From assembly GCA_020310875.1 (NCBI GenBank), contig CM035416.1, forward strand, positions 79,253,778 to 79,317,777: a stretch of 64,000 nucleotides of DNA. The letters run 5' to 3'. This document shows positions 10,061 through 19,141 of the stretch, in pieces. Each line of letters starts with the position of its first letter. Positions within the stretch are counted from its first letter, which is position 1. The notes below the pieces were generated by a model. The model did no database searches. It saw only the letters and a list, made by a program, of their open reading frames with translations, and had not been told where the DNA came from. Made by a program: the position numbers and the translations under genes. This stretch comes from Ceratopteris richardii. Its lineage: Eukaryota > Streptophyta > Polypodiopsida > Polypodiales > Pteridaceae.

Positions 10061-10330
10061 GTAGCATGAGAGACTCAAAACTACAAGAAATTTTTGAAAG
10101 AGCTGAACGAAATTATTCGGCTTGCAAAAAACATCATTAAGAGAGCTTCATATAGGGCTAGGTGTTGTGATGTGCCTCAACGAATACAAATCAATTTGAG
10201 GTAGGAGAGAAAGTCTATCTTAGAGTTCCATCCAATTCTAAAGCCATGGAAAAAACACCCTATGAAAAGCCCCAAGTAATATGGTCCTTTCAGAATACCT
10301 AAGAGAATATGAAGTATGGGTTATTACCTC
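10061..10330 (+). pseudogene. Decayed chromovirus-type integrase C-terminal fragment
   Basis: A broken frame reads FERAERNYSACK, then after stops QINFEVGEKVYLRVPSNSKAME and KPQVIWSFQ. This resembles the linker and SH3-like end of chromovirus integrases (the usual pattern is ...FEVGDxVFLRVxP...). Several stops interrupt it. Nothing recognisable lies in 9882-10060. Confidence 0.5.
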
Positions 10331-11265
10331 CAATTTTCTAAACGATTGCCACTTGAATAGTGCTACAATATGAGAGAGAGAGAGAGAGTTGATATTGTAA
10401 ATGATTGTATGGATAGGAGGTAAGTCCATTGCCATCACACTTGTATCTGTGGTTGTGTGTGGAGAGCCTAAAAATCCCTCTTTATCTTCTAATGGATGGA
10501 TTGTATCTGTAAAATATACATAGAACATTAGTGGCATGAACATGGGCAGCTTAGGATAGTCATTGTAGATGTGTGTAGAATGTTACCCCTTTACATTTTC
10601 CTAAATGAGATGATGATCATTTCAAGTGGATTGGGGGTTGTTCTTATGACTAACCATTACCCTTGAGGGATGATACAATGTGTTGATCGTTTCAGCCTGA
10701 TAAAAGTGTTAATTCATTTTTCTTTTATTTTCACTAAGAATTGTTTTGTTTCAAGGGCCATTGTTTTCAAGTGGCGTCGATGTCGTTTTCCTTAGCATGT
10801 TGTTTTGTTATTGAGGGCCGTAATGTGGGAGATTGTGCCATTCGTCTAGAATGCTTTTCGTGGGAGATTTGAAGTCTTCAACGAAAACCTATTGAAAATC
10901 GACCCATGTGTGAAATTGTGGTCAATCAAGTACCAAGTTGTTGTAGGCTCTTCCAAAAGGAGTTGTTCGGTGATAGACTTGTAGAGTCTTCCAAAAGAAA
11001 ATCTTGGGTTTTGAGGGGAGGGTCCATTGTAGGGTTGGAAAGGGGGCTTTCTCTTTGTTTTGGGTAGACCCTCACATGGTTTCCCTTCGTAGGATGTTTA
11101 AAAAAAAAGAATCAGAAGAGTTTCAAGCACTCGCACTGCATAGGACACTTCTTTGGGTTGCATCTCCTAGTCAACGCTCTCAAAACTTGGTTCGGAAAAG
11201 AGTGGTTTCCATAGGCATCATGATAGAAAAGTGTCGATTTCTACAAGTCAATCATATCCTATTGT
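10331..11265. other. No gene recognised; (GA)n microsatellite at 10372-10388
   Basis: Apart from a perfect GA repeat of about eight units, I see no homology to other parts of the window and no convincing coding frame. An open frame at 11004-11336 has no recognisable domain and is probably chance. Confidence 0.5.
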
Positions 11266-12293
11266 TCAACACATGGATTTCCAATATGTCCATATGGGTA
11301 CAAGTGGAAGATATAGAGGAACTGAAGGAAGAATGATTGCAAGAATGAAGGAATAGGAAGTGAGGCAACCTGGTTTGATCATCGACTTTACGTTCTCAAA
11401 TACCTTCACAAAGAAGAAGGTGGAGTCTTGTGACAACCAAGTGAAGGCCCCACTTTCAAACCCATGGAAGTGGTCAAATAGTGGAAAATTGGAACATAGA
11501 TAAGTATTGATTGTCTCAAGCCAGCCAGAGGGTATAGGAAAAAACAAAAAACAAGTGAAAAAAGAAGATAATTAGAAAAAAAAATCCTCCAAAAAGAAAA
11601 AAGATCTATAAGTAAACTCCACGACCTCTCGTTGCATCATTCTTGGGTCTCCAAAAAGGGGGGGGGGGGACAAAGGGGAAGTTATTAAGGCTCAAGATTG
11701 ATGTGCCTTCTAAACCTCACGAGCTTTAATAGCAATAACCATTGGATAACTCTTGGTGCATGAGCAAGCCTAAATGCTTGTCTTTGTGCACTAGGACTTC
11801 ACACGAAATTTGAGGCACAAGCTCATACATATACTTGTATTGCTTGATTAACTTGGCCAAAAGTAAAGAAGAGATTAGGAGCTAATCTCATCGATATAAT
11901 GAGATCCAAATTCCATGACCATATTTGAATTAAAATTCAAAATAACCCCTAAAATTATGGATCACTTTTATGTAGATCAACCAACAATCATGCGTGGAAA
12001 AGTGTATTTATACGCGAGTCTTTTAGTCCTCATGGTTTTGTTGTTGAAGTCGTTGGTTTTTCTCCTTCACACAAGTTAGATGTCATTGTATGAGTACCAT
12101 ATTACATGTAAGCTTTGTGCTATGCTTCATTTGTGTCCGTAGATGACCTTCCATGTCTTTGACTACTTGTTGATCCATGTCTTGTATCCTCGTGTTCTTC
12201 TGTTCTTCTGTGCCAATAGATTATACTCTTGTCGAAGTTGGTTTGCACAACTTATCATCGTAGCTAGATCTGAGTCCACTAGTAATGTATGTA
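11266..12293 (-). pseudogene. R1: remnant of the G-lineage 3' ORF region
   Basis: This segment aligns with 37,490-38,540 over most of its length (shared blocks include GGAACATAGATAAGTATTG and GTTGGTTTGCACA). In R2 that sequence continues into a frame coding MDISPP and a coiled coil, as in the G1 3' ORF. R1 is therefore an older related element, on the minus strand, into which G1 inserted. The insertion point follows ATGTA (12289-12293), which would be the 5-bp target site. The matching right copy of this target is lost. Confidence 0.65.
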
Positions 12294-12948
12294 TGTTGCT
12301 CTAGCACAATGGTGAGAATCACGTTAAGAAGATCCACCTCCTTAATGTCAATCCGCGGAAGAGATAGGAGTGATATGAAGATCATGAATGTGAGATGAAG
12401 TGAGAGTGAAGGTGAGAAGCATAGAGATGCACACACACACACACTACGAAGAGACAAGCAAGACACAATGGAAGGTGAGAAATCAACTCTATTGCTCAAG
12501 AACACTCTTACAAGCTCAAGCTCACTCTAGCTCATACAAGTCTACACTAGCTAACCTAAAAAATGAGCTCTCTAGCTCTTTTTATAGATTCTAGAGTAGT
12601 TTTGACCGGTTCCACATCTAGTGACCGGCATAGTTAAAAAATAGGTTCTAGATGCTATTTGAAAGGGTAAACGGTGTCTAAAAATAACAAAAATTGGTAT
12701 GCTAATTCTACCTAAGCTCCTCAAGCTCAAGGACTCCTCAGCTTGCACAAAATGGAGCTATAAATTACAAAAAGGGTTTTTCTATGTTACATATGGTACA
12801 AAAGTGATGAAAATCATTGTTGGAGGTTTTGAAAAGTATTTATAAAATATATTTGTTTGAAAAAATGATTCGACTGACTCCCTACTTCTTCGTTATGCTC
12901 TGTCTTTACATGCTTCCGTGTCTTCTATGCCTCTGGCTACTGCCAACA
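12294..12948 (-). repeat. 3' LTR of G1
   Basis: This 655-bp LTR begins TGTTG and ends CAACA, a perfect 5-bp terminal inverted repeat. It abuts the polypurine tract on one side and R1 on the other. It carries the conserved TATA/hairpin block. Confidence 0.93.
12565..12587 (-). promoter_or_regulatory. G1 LTR core promoter: TATA box plus GAGCT hairpin
   Basis: On the element's sense strand CTATAAAAA (12587-12579) is followed at once by GAGCTAGAGAGCTC (12578-12565), which can fold as GAGCT-AGAG-AGCTC. The same combination occurs in the G0 LTR (2652-2674), the G3 LTR (51249-51271) and, with a damaged TATA, the LTR at 61843-61865. Conservation in otherwise diverged LTRs supports a promoter role. 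Confidence 0.7.
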
Positions 12949-12964
12949 CCCCCCTCCCTCTCGC
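12949..12964 (-). promoter_or_regulatory. Polypurine tract of G1
   Basis: The plus strand reads CCCCCCTCCCTCTCGC directly after the LTR end. On the minus strand this is a 16-nt purine-rich tract, the expected primer for plus-strand DNA synthesis. Confidence 0.85.
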
Positions 12965-13601
12965 TTCTATCGTCCGCGACAGAACCTTGTTGTGAGGTCT
13001 ATCGGATGTAATTCTGTAGGAGCTCCTGAGCAAGGGTGTGTTCTGATATTCGAATGCCTCGGGCCAAATCTGCCTCGAGTTTCTCCCAATCAATGGGTTG
13101 CGGTTCATCTGATGGTGGGAGTCAATAATGCGTGGAATATACCATCTGTTCACAGGCAAATAATTGAAGTAAATGCGTAGGCCTGCTGATGAACACTTCT
13201 GAATGGTATTCCCAGAAACCGGTTGTGAACATTTCTTCGAAGGTTTGCTTGTAGCACGCCGGTAGGTATTTGATTTTTCAATGCCAGGCATAACACACCC
13301 GGAGCGATGGAGTTGTACTCATATCATATGCAAGATCTAGATTACCATGCTCGAAAACCGGGGTGTTCACATGGGGTGCCTTGACGCGTCCGAAGACTTA
13401 AAAAACCATCTGCATCATGTCAAATATCTTGAAAGTCATGTGTGCTGCTATATCGTCCATATGTTTCAAGTGAGGGAGCCAGTGACGAATCGTTGCCATC
13501 ATGTATCCGACTGTAGGTGGTCCGGTGGGTGGTCTGAAGTATGGGTAGTTTAGCCAATCCTGGCATTGCTTGTTGTTCTGTACTTTTATAGCAAATGCCT
13601 T
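12965..13601 (-). pseudogene. Last part of the G1 3' ORF
   Basis: A broken minus-strand frame runs from the end of the 226-aa segment towards the LTR. Its readable part (13291 down) includes YFNYLPVNRWYIPRIIDSHH and ends near the polypurine tract. I recognise no domain. A comparable peptide precedes the polypurine tract in G3 (about 51,887-51,620). Confidence 0.5.
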
Positions 13602-14282
13602 CTAGGAACGGAGACGTGGTACTGGTCCCCAACATGGGTTGTACTTTAAGTGTAGAGGTGCCTTAACCCAAGTACTCATCATATCAAGATAATTCTGTAA
13701 GAGATCCTTGCACCAATCTGGTTGATAGATTTCTCCTTGCTGCTCGTCTGTTGGCAAATTGTCAGGCTCAAACTGAGTAGCGTGAGAGGGTTTCTTGCCT
13801 GTTTCTTTCTCTATGGCCAACTGATATTCTGCCATTAACATAAAATAAGGTTTATACTGTAGCTCATGCCCTGATATGTATCTGCGAGGGGCCAAATGAG
13901 CGAAGTATGGGGACTGTAAGATGCGTTCTTCAATCATTGCCATGGCGTGTAATTGCGCCTCTACCCTTGCTAAGTGGGTTGTTCCAAGTTCGTCGATCGT
14001 CTTCATCCATGCGGGAGTTGGAAGTTCGAAAGTCGCCTGGCCTTCAGCCGTGACTCGTCCGCCTGGGATGGGTTGGGGTTCATATGCTTCTTCGAAAGTT
14101 TCCTCCACCGGAATAGTGAATGTTTCTTCCTCTACTGGTAGTTCCGGTGGGGAGTCTAGTCTTGGTGGTGCTTCATATACTGCTATCTGTGATTGAAGGG
14201 TTAATACCTGGGCCCGTAATGCGTTGAGTTCCTCTAGGATGTCAGGAGATGGGTCCGCAGGGGCTGGTAGTCCTTGTGGCAT
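13602..14282 (-). CDS. G1 3' ORF, C-terminal segment of unknown function
   Basis: A 226-aa open segment begins MPQGLPAPADPSPDILEELN. It has a short predicted coiled coil (LNALRAQVLTLQSQI, residues about 18-32), an acidic Pro/Glu stretch (about 35-75), and a more globular part with PAWMKTIDELGTTHLARVEA and YISGHELQYKPYFMLMAEYQ. I see no signal peptide or membrane segment, so nothing here supports an envelope protein. It follows the coiled-coil segment in the same strand and is probably one ORF with it, now frameshifted. It is not a known retroviral enzyme; a structural or host-interaction role is only a guess. Confidence 0.6.
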   Translation of the reverse strand: MPQGLPAPADPSPDILEELNALRAQVLTLQSQIAVYEAPPRLDSPPELPVEEETFTIPVEETFEEAYEPQPIPGGRVTAEGQATFELPTPAWMKTIDELGTTHLARVEAQLHAMAMIEERILQSPYFAHLAPRRYISGHELQYKPYFMLMAEYQLAIEKETGKKPSHATQFEPDNLPTDEQQGEIYQPDWCKDLLQNYLDMMSTWVKAPLHLKYNPCWGPVPRLRS

Positions 14283-14294
14283 TGGTGCTCTTAA

Positions 14295-14921
14295 CTATAA
14301 TATCTTGTGTTCATCTTTGAGCTTCTGAAACTCCACATTCACGCTCTCGTACTCATCTAATAATCTGACATGATCATCTAGCAACATTTTCATAGATTCT
14401 GAGGGCACGGCCTTAAAGCGACTGGGGCTTAATGGTTGATCGGGTTGGTCTAGGGCAGCTTCTAAATTCTCTCTGTTTTGTTCTCGTAAGTGCTGATTAT
14501 CTTCTCTCGCTGCTGCCAAGTGTCGTCTGAGTAAGCCCATGTTCCTGGTGAGCGTTGCATTGCGAATAGTCTGTGCCCTTAACAAGTTATCGATATCCGT
14601 GACAGCTTCTTTCATCTTTTCTTCACTTTCTAGTTCAAGTTTGTGATATGCCTCTCGTAGCTCTTGGTAGCGGGTGTTCAATGAGGCATTCTCGATGGTC
14701 AGTGAATTGAGCTACGATTGTAGATCATTCGTTGTCTTCTGCAACTGCTGATAATTAGTTCCAAGAGATGTGAACTCATCTCTTACTTGAGTCACACAAG
14801 TGAACATTTGTTGAAATGCAGTGTCTATAGTGGGTGATAATATTAATGGTGTGCTAAGTGAAGATGGAGTAGGTGTAGATGCAAGGGGAATGGGGAATGG
14901 GGGTGGGAAAGTGGATGCCAT
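14295..14921 (-). CDS. G1 3' ORF, coiled-coil segment (two open pieces)
   Basis: Two neighbouring minus-strand pieces (14712-14921 and 14295-14681) are separated by one stop near 14712. The first ends FTCVTQVRDEFTSLGTNYQQ and the second begins MNTRYQELREAYHKLELE. Together they give a long, charged helix with heptad-like leucines, then RKAVPSESMKMLLDDHVRLLD-type sequence, typical of a coiled coil that would oligomerise. R1 and R2 retain decayed versions. No enzyme motif is seen. Confidence 0.6.
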
Positions 14922-14923
14922 GG

Positions 14924-15529
14924 TTATTGTGGAAAAAGTGAAGTGCCTAAATATGGTTGTGCCATGAATGAAGTGAGTGGTGGTGCGGTGGGTGGTGATA
15001 TATCCATGTCATTGGATGTGGTATCAAGTGCGGTGACCGTGAACAATGGCGTGAGAGTGGGTGCATGCGTGGGTGTAAATACAGGGTTTACAAAGGTTGA
15101 AGAGTAATCTACAGAGGGGTTCTCGTGTGCTCCTTGGTGGAAAGGGGAAAGAGGAATGACAGTGGGTCGAGGGGGAGAGACTGGGGAGAAGGTTAATGGA
15201 GGTGGGAATGGGAAAAGGGGTCTTGGAGGTGTGGGGAAGGACGGGAAGGATGGGGGGAAAATTGGACTGGAGAGAAAGGTGGACGTTCGAGGAGGAAAAC
15301 TAGGTTGGGTGGTTGCGGGAATTGTCAGATGAATGGAATTAAGGAAGGCTTCTGCCACAGCGCTATCCAAAGATGTGGATGGTCTGGGAGAGATCGGATG
15401 TACAGGGGAGATTGGAGATACGGGAGGTGAAAGAGGAGCGGTTGGGGTAGCAGGTACTTCAGTCACAACGGTGGTATGTACAGTAGTAGTGTTGGGCGGG
15501 GAGTCGACGAGGATAGCTTCTTCTGCCAA
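14924..15529 (-). CDS. G1 3' ORF, proline-rich segment
   Basis: This 201-aa open segment is dominated by Pro, Ser and Thr (for example SPPVSPISPVHPISPRPS) and ends with a conserved NDMDISPPTAPP. The remnant R2 keeps FDPMDISPPLNAPP, which ties the two regions together. Low complexity means composition alone cannot assign a function. It probably acted as a disordered linker between the PMD-like/globular part upstream and the coiled coil downstream. Confidence 0.55.
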   Translation of the reverse strand: MAEEAILVDSPPNTTTVHTTVVTEVPATPTAPLSPPVSPISPVHPISPRPSTSLDSAVAEAFLNSIHLTIPATTQPSFPPRTSTFLSSPIFPPSFPSFPTPPRPLFPFPPPLTFSPVSPPRPTVIPLSPFHQGAHENPSVDYSSTFVNPVFTPTHAPTLTPLFTVTALDTTSNDMDISPPTAPPLTSFMAQPYLGTSLFPQ

Positions 15530-15559
15530 TGATCCTTCAGGGACGAGATGTGCTTCCCT

Positions 15560-16230
15560 GGCCTATTCTGAAGATTGTGCTCCTATCGGTACACGAATGT
15601 ATTCACCAGGTTTGGTTAGTAAGCAGACTCTGCGAGGTTCATACTGCAGTAACGGTTTCCTCAGCAAATATCTTGAGGCTTCGGTGGATCCATTGATTTG
15701 ACAAGTTCCCTGAAGCCTCTGATGTATACTTCTTTGAAATCGCCTGAGACAAGTTCTTGCTCTATGAGTGCTTGGCTCTCTTCCTTAGTTAACTTCTTAC
15801 GTGCCCAAACTTTCTCCATGGTGCGATACAACTTTTTGATGGCTAGCGTATAAGCTGCTGCTTCAAAGGTTTCATCTTCATGCGTACTGGTATCACCCTC
15901 GGTGTCGGTGTGCTATCCTTGTTCATCTATCTGCACATGTTCTTGGGATTCATGAGTGCCCTGGCTGGCTTCGTCATCACCGTCATCTTCATCGGTTTCT
16001 GTTCTTTCTTCCTCAGAACTAGACACTACTTGTCCTTGTGGTTGGTCCGGGGGAGTGGTCGGGTAGCTTGGCCGTTCATATTCTTGGGAGAAAATCTGGC
16101 CTTCACACAACTGAAATTCATTTGAGAACACATCTTGCATCTTGAAATCGAATGTTGTGTCCGTCGGTTCTGCTTCCAAGTTGGGTATCGGAAAAGAAAA
16201 ATCTTCCGCACAAATAGAGGTGGGAACTTC
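15560..16230 (-). pseudogene. G1 3' ORF, acidic linker with breaks
   Basis: Minus-strand pieces include EPTDTTFDFKMQDVFSNEFQ followed by a strongly acidic stretch (SSSEEERTETDEDDGDDEAS, about 15,950-16,020), then AYTLAIKKLYRTMEKVWARK near 15,830. Stops near 15,912 and 15,560 break the frame. It connects the globular domain upstream with the proline-rich part downstream. Confidence 0.5.
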
Positions 16231-16266
16231 TGCTATACTGGTGGTAGGTTCCTGGACTGATGTTGC

Positions 16267-16992
16267 CTATGAGATAACTACACTGGTAGTGCCTTCTGTA
16301 ACGATAGGTCGAGATAATCGTATACGAATGGGTTGTACAGTTATAGGGGCTTCTGTAGGAGACTGTTCTGGAGAGGGTTGTGGTGATGGTGATTCTGGGA
16401 TCTGTAGGCATGGAATGGTTCCTCTCATGCGCTTGCCTGTGCGTCCTTTGCTAGCCTTCCTAGCTTTCTTTGTTGTCCCCTTGAATGCTTTCAACTCCTC
16501 GCATGTCATTGCACGCTCGATTGGCAAGTCGTATGCTAAACACATATATACAATGGGCGTGAGAGCGAAACATCCATTGATTACCTTCTTTCTTTCCCAT
16601 CTATGTTGTGCTAAGTACAACTGATCAATTATCCAATTGGTGAGATCAACTGTTTGTGGCCCAGTACATGCTAAATATAAGCCAAACCAGATGCGTTTGT
16701 GGGGCATGGTGAATCTATCCTGAGTGGGGAAAGCGAAATGTTGCATGCATATCCTCAACGGTTTAGAGAGCTCAGGTGTGATTGCTGAAATATCTTCCCA
16801 CTTAGTAACATCTCCACGTTTCATTGGCTCTGGAACCAGCCTTTCTCGTTCTATTGGAGTGTGCGTACCATGGATCTTGATTGCAGCGCGAATCAGATCT
16901 TTAGAAAGGTAAAACCTCTTATATGGCGGATCATTTACTAATGACGGCAAAATGAATGTTCTTGGTAGATCCTTGTTCTCCAAAGCTGTCAA
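16267..16992 (-). CDS. G1 3' ORF, globular domain of unknown function
   Basis: A 241-aa open segment has a folded-looking region with YKRFYLSKDLIRAAIKIHGT near 25-45, KPLRICMQHFAFPTQDRF near 77-95, and LTNWIIDQLYLAQHRW near 117-132. It ends with a basic stretch (KKARKASKGRTGKRMRGTIP) and a Pro/Ser tail. R2 keeps diverged but clear counterparts (LTHWIIDQL, RMRGTLPC). The pattern vaguely recalls the plant transposon-protein domain found in Athila-type ORFs; I offer that only as something to test. The basic patch could bind nucleic acid or act as a nuclear signal. Confidence 0.6.
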   Translation of the reverse strand: MTALENKDLPRTFILPSLVNDPPYKRFYLSKDLIRAAIKIHGTHTPIERERLVPEPMKRGDVTKWEDISAITPELSKPLRICMQHFAFPTQDRFTMPHKRIWFGLYLACTGPQTVDLTNWIIDQLYLAQHRWERKKVINGCFALTPIVYMCLAYDLPIERAMTCEELKAFKGTTKKARKASKGRTGKRMRGTIPCLQIPESPSPQPSPEQSPTEAPITVQPIRIRLSRPIVTEGTTSVVIS

Positions 16993-17133
16993 AGTGGTGA
17001 TTAAGTAATAGCATCTGTAGAAGTCGGGTTTAGGAAACGGATCACTGAAATATTCTGTGAAGCCAGCTCTTGCCCAAACATGCGTTAAGTCTTTTGTGCT
17101 CTGTAGTCCTTCAAATTCTCTTGAGAAGAATTG

Positions 17134-17400
17134 TTACTTGGCCCAAGTACGGTGATCAAACGCCAAATTGGCCTCAAAAATGAAATCTACATCCGCTAAC
17201 GGTCTTGCTAGACCTTGAAACCAATGAGAATTGCGATGAATCTTTTCAGTATAACCCCTGGGAGGGTCGTCAACCGGCATAGGTCCTGGAAATCCTTGAA
17301 ATTCTGGTGGTTGAGCCGTCGGATGGGGTTCCGTGAGTAATTCTCCAATATTGGCCATGGGTACACTGGGGCCAGCTTCTGATGGTCCTTCTGCCTGCAT
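17134..17400 (-). CDS. G1 3' ORF, N-terminal segment
   Basis: The ATG at 17400 starts MQAEGPSEAGPSVPMANIGE, and the 88-aa piece continues to FIFEANLAFDHRTWAK before a stop. In-frame sequence goes on past the stop with FFSREFEGLQSTKDLTHVWARAG and into the globular domain, so I take this ATG as the probable start of the extra ORF. R2 preserves the HWFQGLARPL region (near 40,880-40,910). Function unknown. Confidence 0.55.
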   Translation of the reverse strand: MQAEGPSEAGPSVPMANIGELLTEPHPTAQPPEFQGFPGPMPVDDPPRGYTEKIHRNSHWFQGLARPLADVDFIFEANLAFDHRTWAK

Positions 17401-17419
17401 GATGAATGATGCGAATGCG

Positions 17420-18640
17420 TAGTAGATCTGCTACATAAGATTAACACATTAGTATGGAAATTAATTATGATCTCATTAAAGTGAGACCGCAATCCCTTTC
17501 CATAACCGATGTGTAACCCGTGTAGCCAAGTGTTGTGATGTGGTTTATGGAATGATTTCTTGCAAACTAATTCAGGTCTCTAGACACCTACATGCTTCAG
17601 ATGATGCATACATTTCTTGATGAAGTGTCATTACAAGTGATGTTGGGTTATAGTGTGTGGATTTGTACAAGGTTTAGTCGTGAATGAGTTATTACACGGT
17701 CGTAGATTAGTCGGGGTGGGAGTTATGTTAGATAATGGGTTTTGAGGAGACAACTGGATACGTTTCCGTATCCATTTCCTAAGAGTTTGTGAACATGTGA
17801 TATGTTTCTTATGAGGGACAAAAGATGGTATCAGATGTGGTGGGATTAAAGGGTGAAGAGATTTCTGAGGGTTATATATTACATGGCTTGAGGGTTGAGC
17901 TATAATACACTGCTTGGGTACCCGAATCTGCGTGGGTGTGGGTCGATTCATAAGGTACTTCTTGGCGATCCAATTTTGTCGAATGTTCGTATTCGTAGAA
18001 GAAGGTCAAGAAGATGTTGAATATTGACTCGGCTTCTGCCTTGACTTCTTCCTATCATAGTCCTCGTTGTCGAAATCTGTCGGTGGTTTTTGTCCTTTTG
18101 GCACCCATATTTGTCTCGTGCCTCTTGCTTTGTGATGCTGATACATCTGTCCTCCTTGTGTCGTCTGACATTGTCGTCGGTCTGGGTTCCTTCGTCGTGG
18201 TTGACTCCTTTGTGGTTGAGGTTGAGAGGTCGGATGGACACTCTGCTTTGGAAAAGAAGGGAGGTCCAACACTTGCGAAACCTGCCCATTAGGAAGTGCT
18301 CTGTTTCGTACTATTAATCTAGGCCAGTTCGCAGTAAGTGTGGAAGGATGGGCACTGCAGCTGATAGTGTCCATTTGGCCACTGATGTAACCCACCTGAC
18401 CCGCTGATTGTGTCCATTTGAGCAAGCGGTTGGGTGATTGCCCCTTCTAGTTTGCAAGAAGCCTAGGGGAAAATCTCCTGACGTCCTTCTGATTGACAAT
18501 TGTCCACCGCCAAGCCCGCATGGGTTGGTGTAGATGTAACGTGACTGATCTGACCAAAGATCTTCTCGTCTTCTGTCGCATGTTGTTCATATGGTCTAGG
18601 GTTGCGTACTTCAGGTAGAATGCCGTTAGGGAAGTCAAGC
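17420..18640 (-). pseudogene. G1 linker after protease domain 2, with WVPK-type motifs
   Basis: Several overlapping minus-strand frames carry short recognisable bits such as GTRQIWVPKGQ (about 18,090-18,125) and TQIRVPKQ (about 17,920). G3 has a richer set of similar motifs at the same place after its integrase/protease ORF. The rest is Gln/Arg/Ser-rich and broken. I see no domain. Confidence 0.45.
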
Positions 18641-18648
18641 GGTATCAC

Positions 18649-19050
18649 TCACTTCTGATCTAAGGTTCCAATCTGTAAGGAGCCTTGTCTAAGATTTAGG
18701 TCCACTGAGTGATCGTATAGCCAATCTTGGCCAAGGATTAGGGGTTCTATCAGGTCCTCGTCATGGCACACTAGTAGCTTCGCTGTCATGGTCACATCAT
18801 GTATGAGGATAGGAAGGTCCACCTCACCCATGCAAGGGGTTTCCATGCCTCCTAGCCCTATGAGGTACGCCTCAATTGGCCGCATTTCTATTCTTGAGTC
18901 CTTATAGTGGGACCATCTAATCGCACTAGCCGCAACACCTGAGTCAATTAAAGCCTTGAGCTCTTGGCAAGGGTTGCCGTGCTCTAGCCTGACTGTAATG
19001 AATGGTCTCCTGTCCACTATACTAGATGAGTACTTGACTTTACTTGACAC
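18649..19050 (-). CDS. Second retropepsin-like domain of G1, downstream of integrase
   Basis: The 133-aa segment has LIDSG at 35-38 followed by VAAS, a GLGG turn near 66-69, ELPI/DLPI-type strands, and LILGQDWL at 104-111. Asp-Ser/Thr-Gly followed much later by hydrophobic-(I/L)LG is the signature of retropepsin folds. The normal protease (DSGAGVA) lies 4 kb upstream at 22898-23557, so this is an additional copy. G3 has the same domain fused in frame to integrase. In G1 short frameshifts around 19,060-19,140 separate it from integrase. Whether it cleaves anything is unknown; the third active-site position reads GV rather than GA. Confidence 0.8.
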   Translation of the reverse strand: MSSKVKYSSSIVDRRPFITVRLEHGNPCQELKALIDSGVAASAIRWSHYKDSRIEMRPIEAYLIGLGGMETPCMGEVDLPILIHDVTMTAKLLVCHDEDLIEPLILGQDWLYDHSVDLNLRQGSLQIGTLDQK

Positions 19051-19141
19051 ATGGCCATTGGGTATCTGGGTGTTGTTTCTAGATGGTTATAATGTTCTCT
19101 CCCTAGTCCTTGTCTTCGTAGCTTCATGTGCTTAATGCGCT

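Noticed and set aside
11004..11336. Plus-strand open frame of 110 aa in the unassigned region
   Set aside because: No domain, no repeat elsewhere in the window and no support from neighbouring sequence; length is within chance for this AT content.
12965..17400. Envelope-like gene in the extra ORF of G1
   Set aside because: No signal peptide, no membrane-spanning stretch and no Cys-rich ectodomain were seen. The composition is Pro-rich, acidic and coiled-coil.
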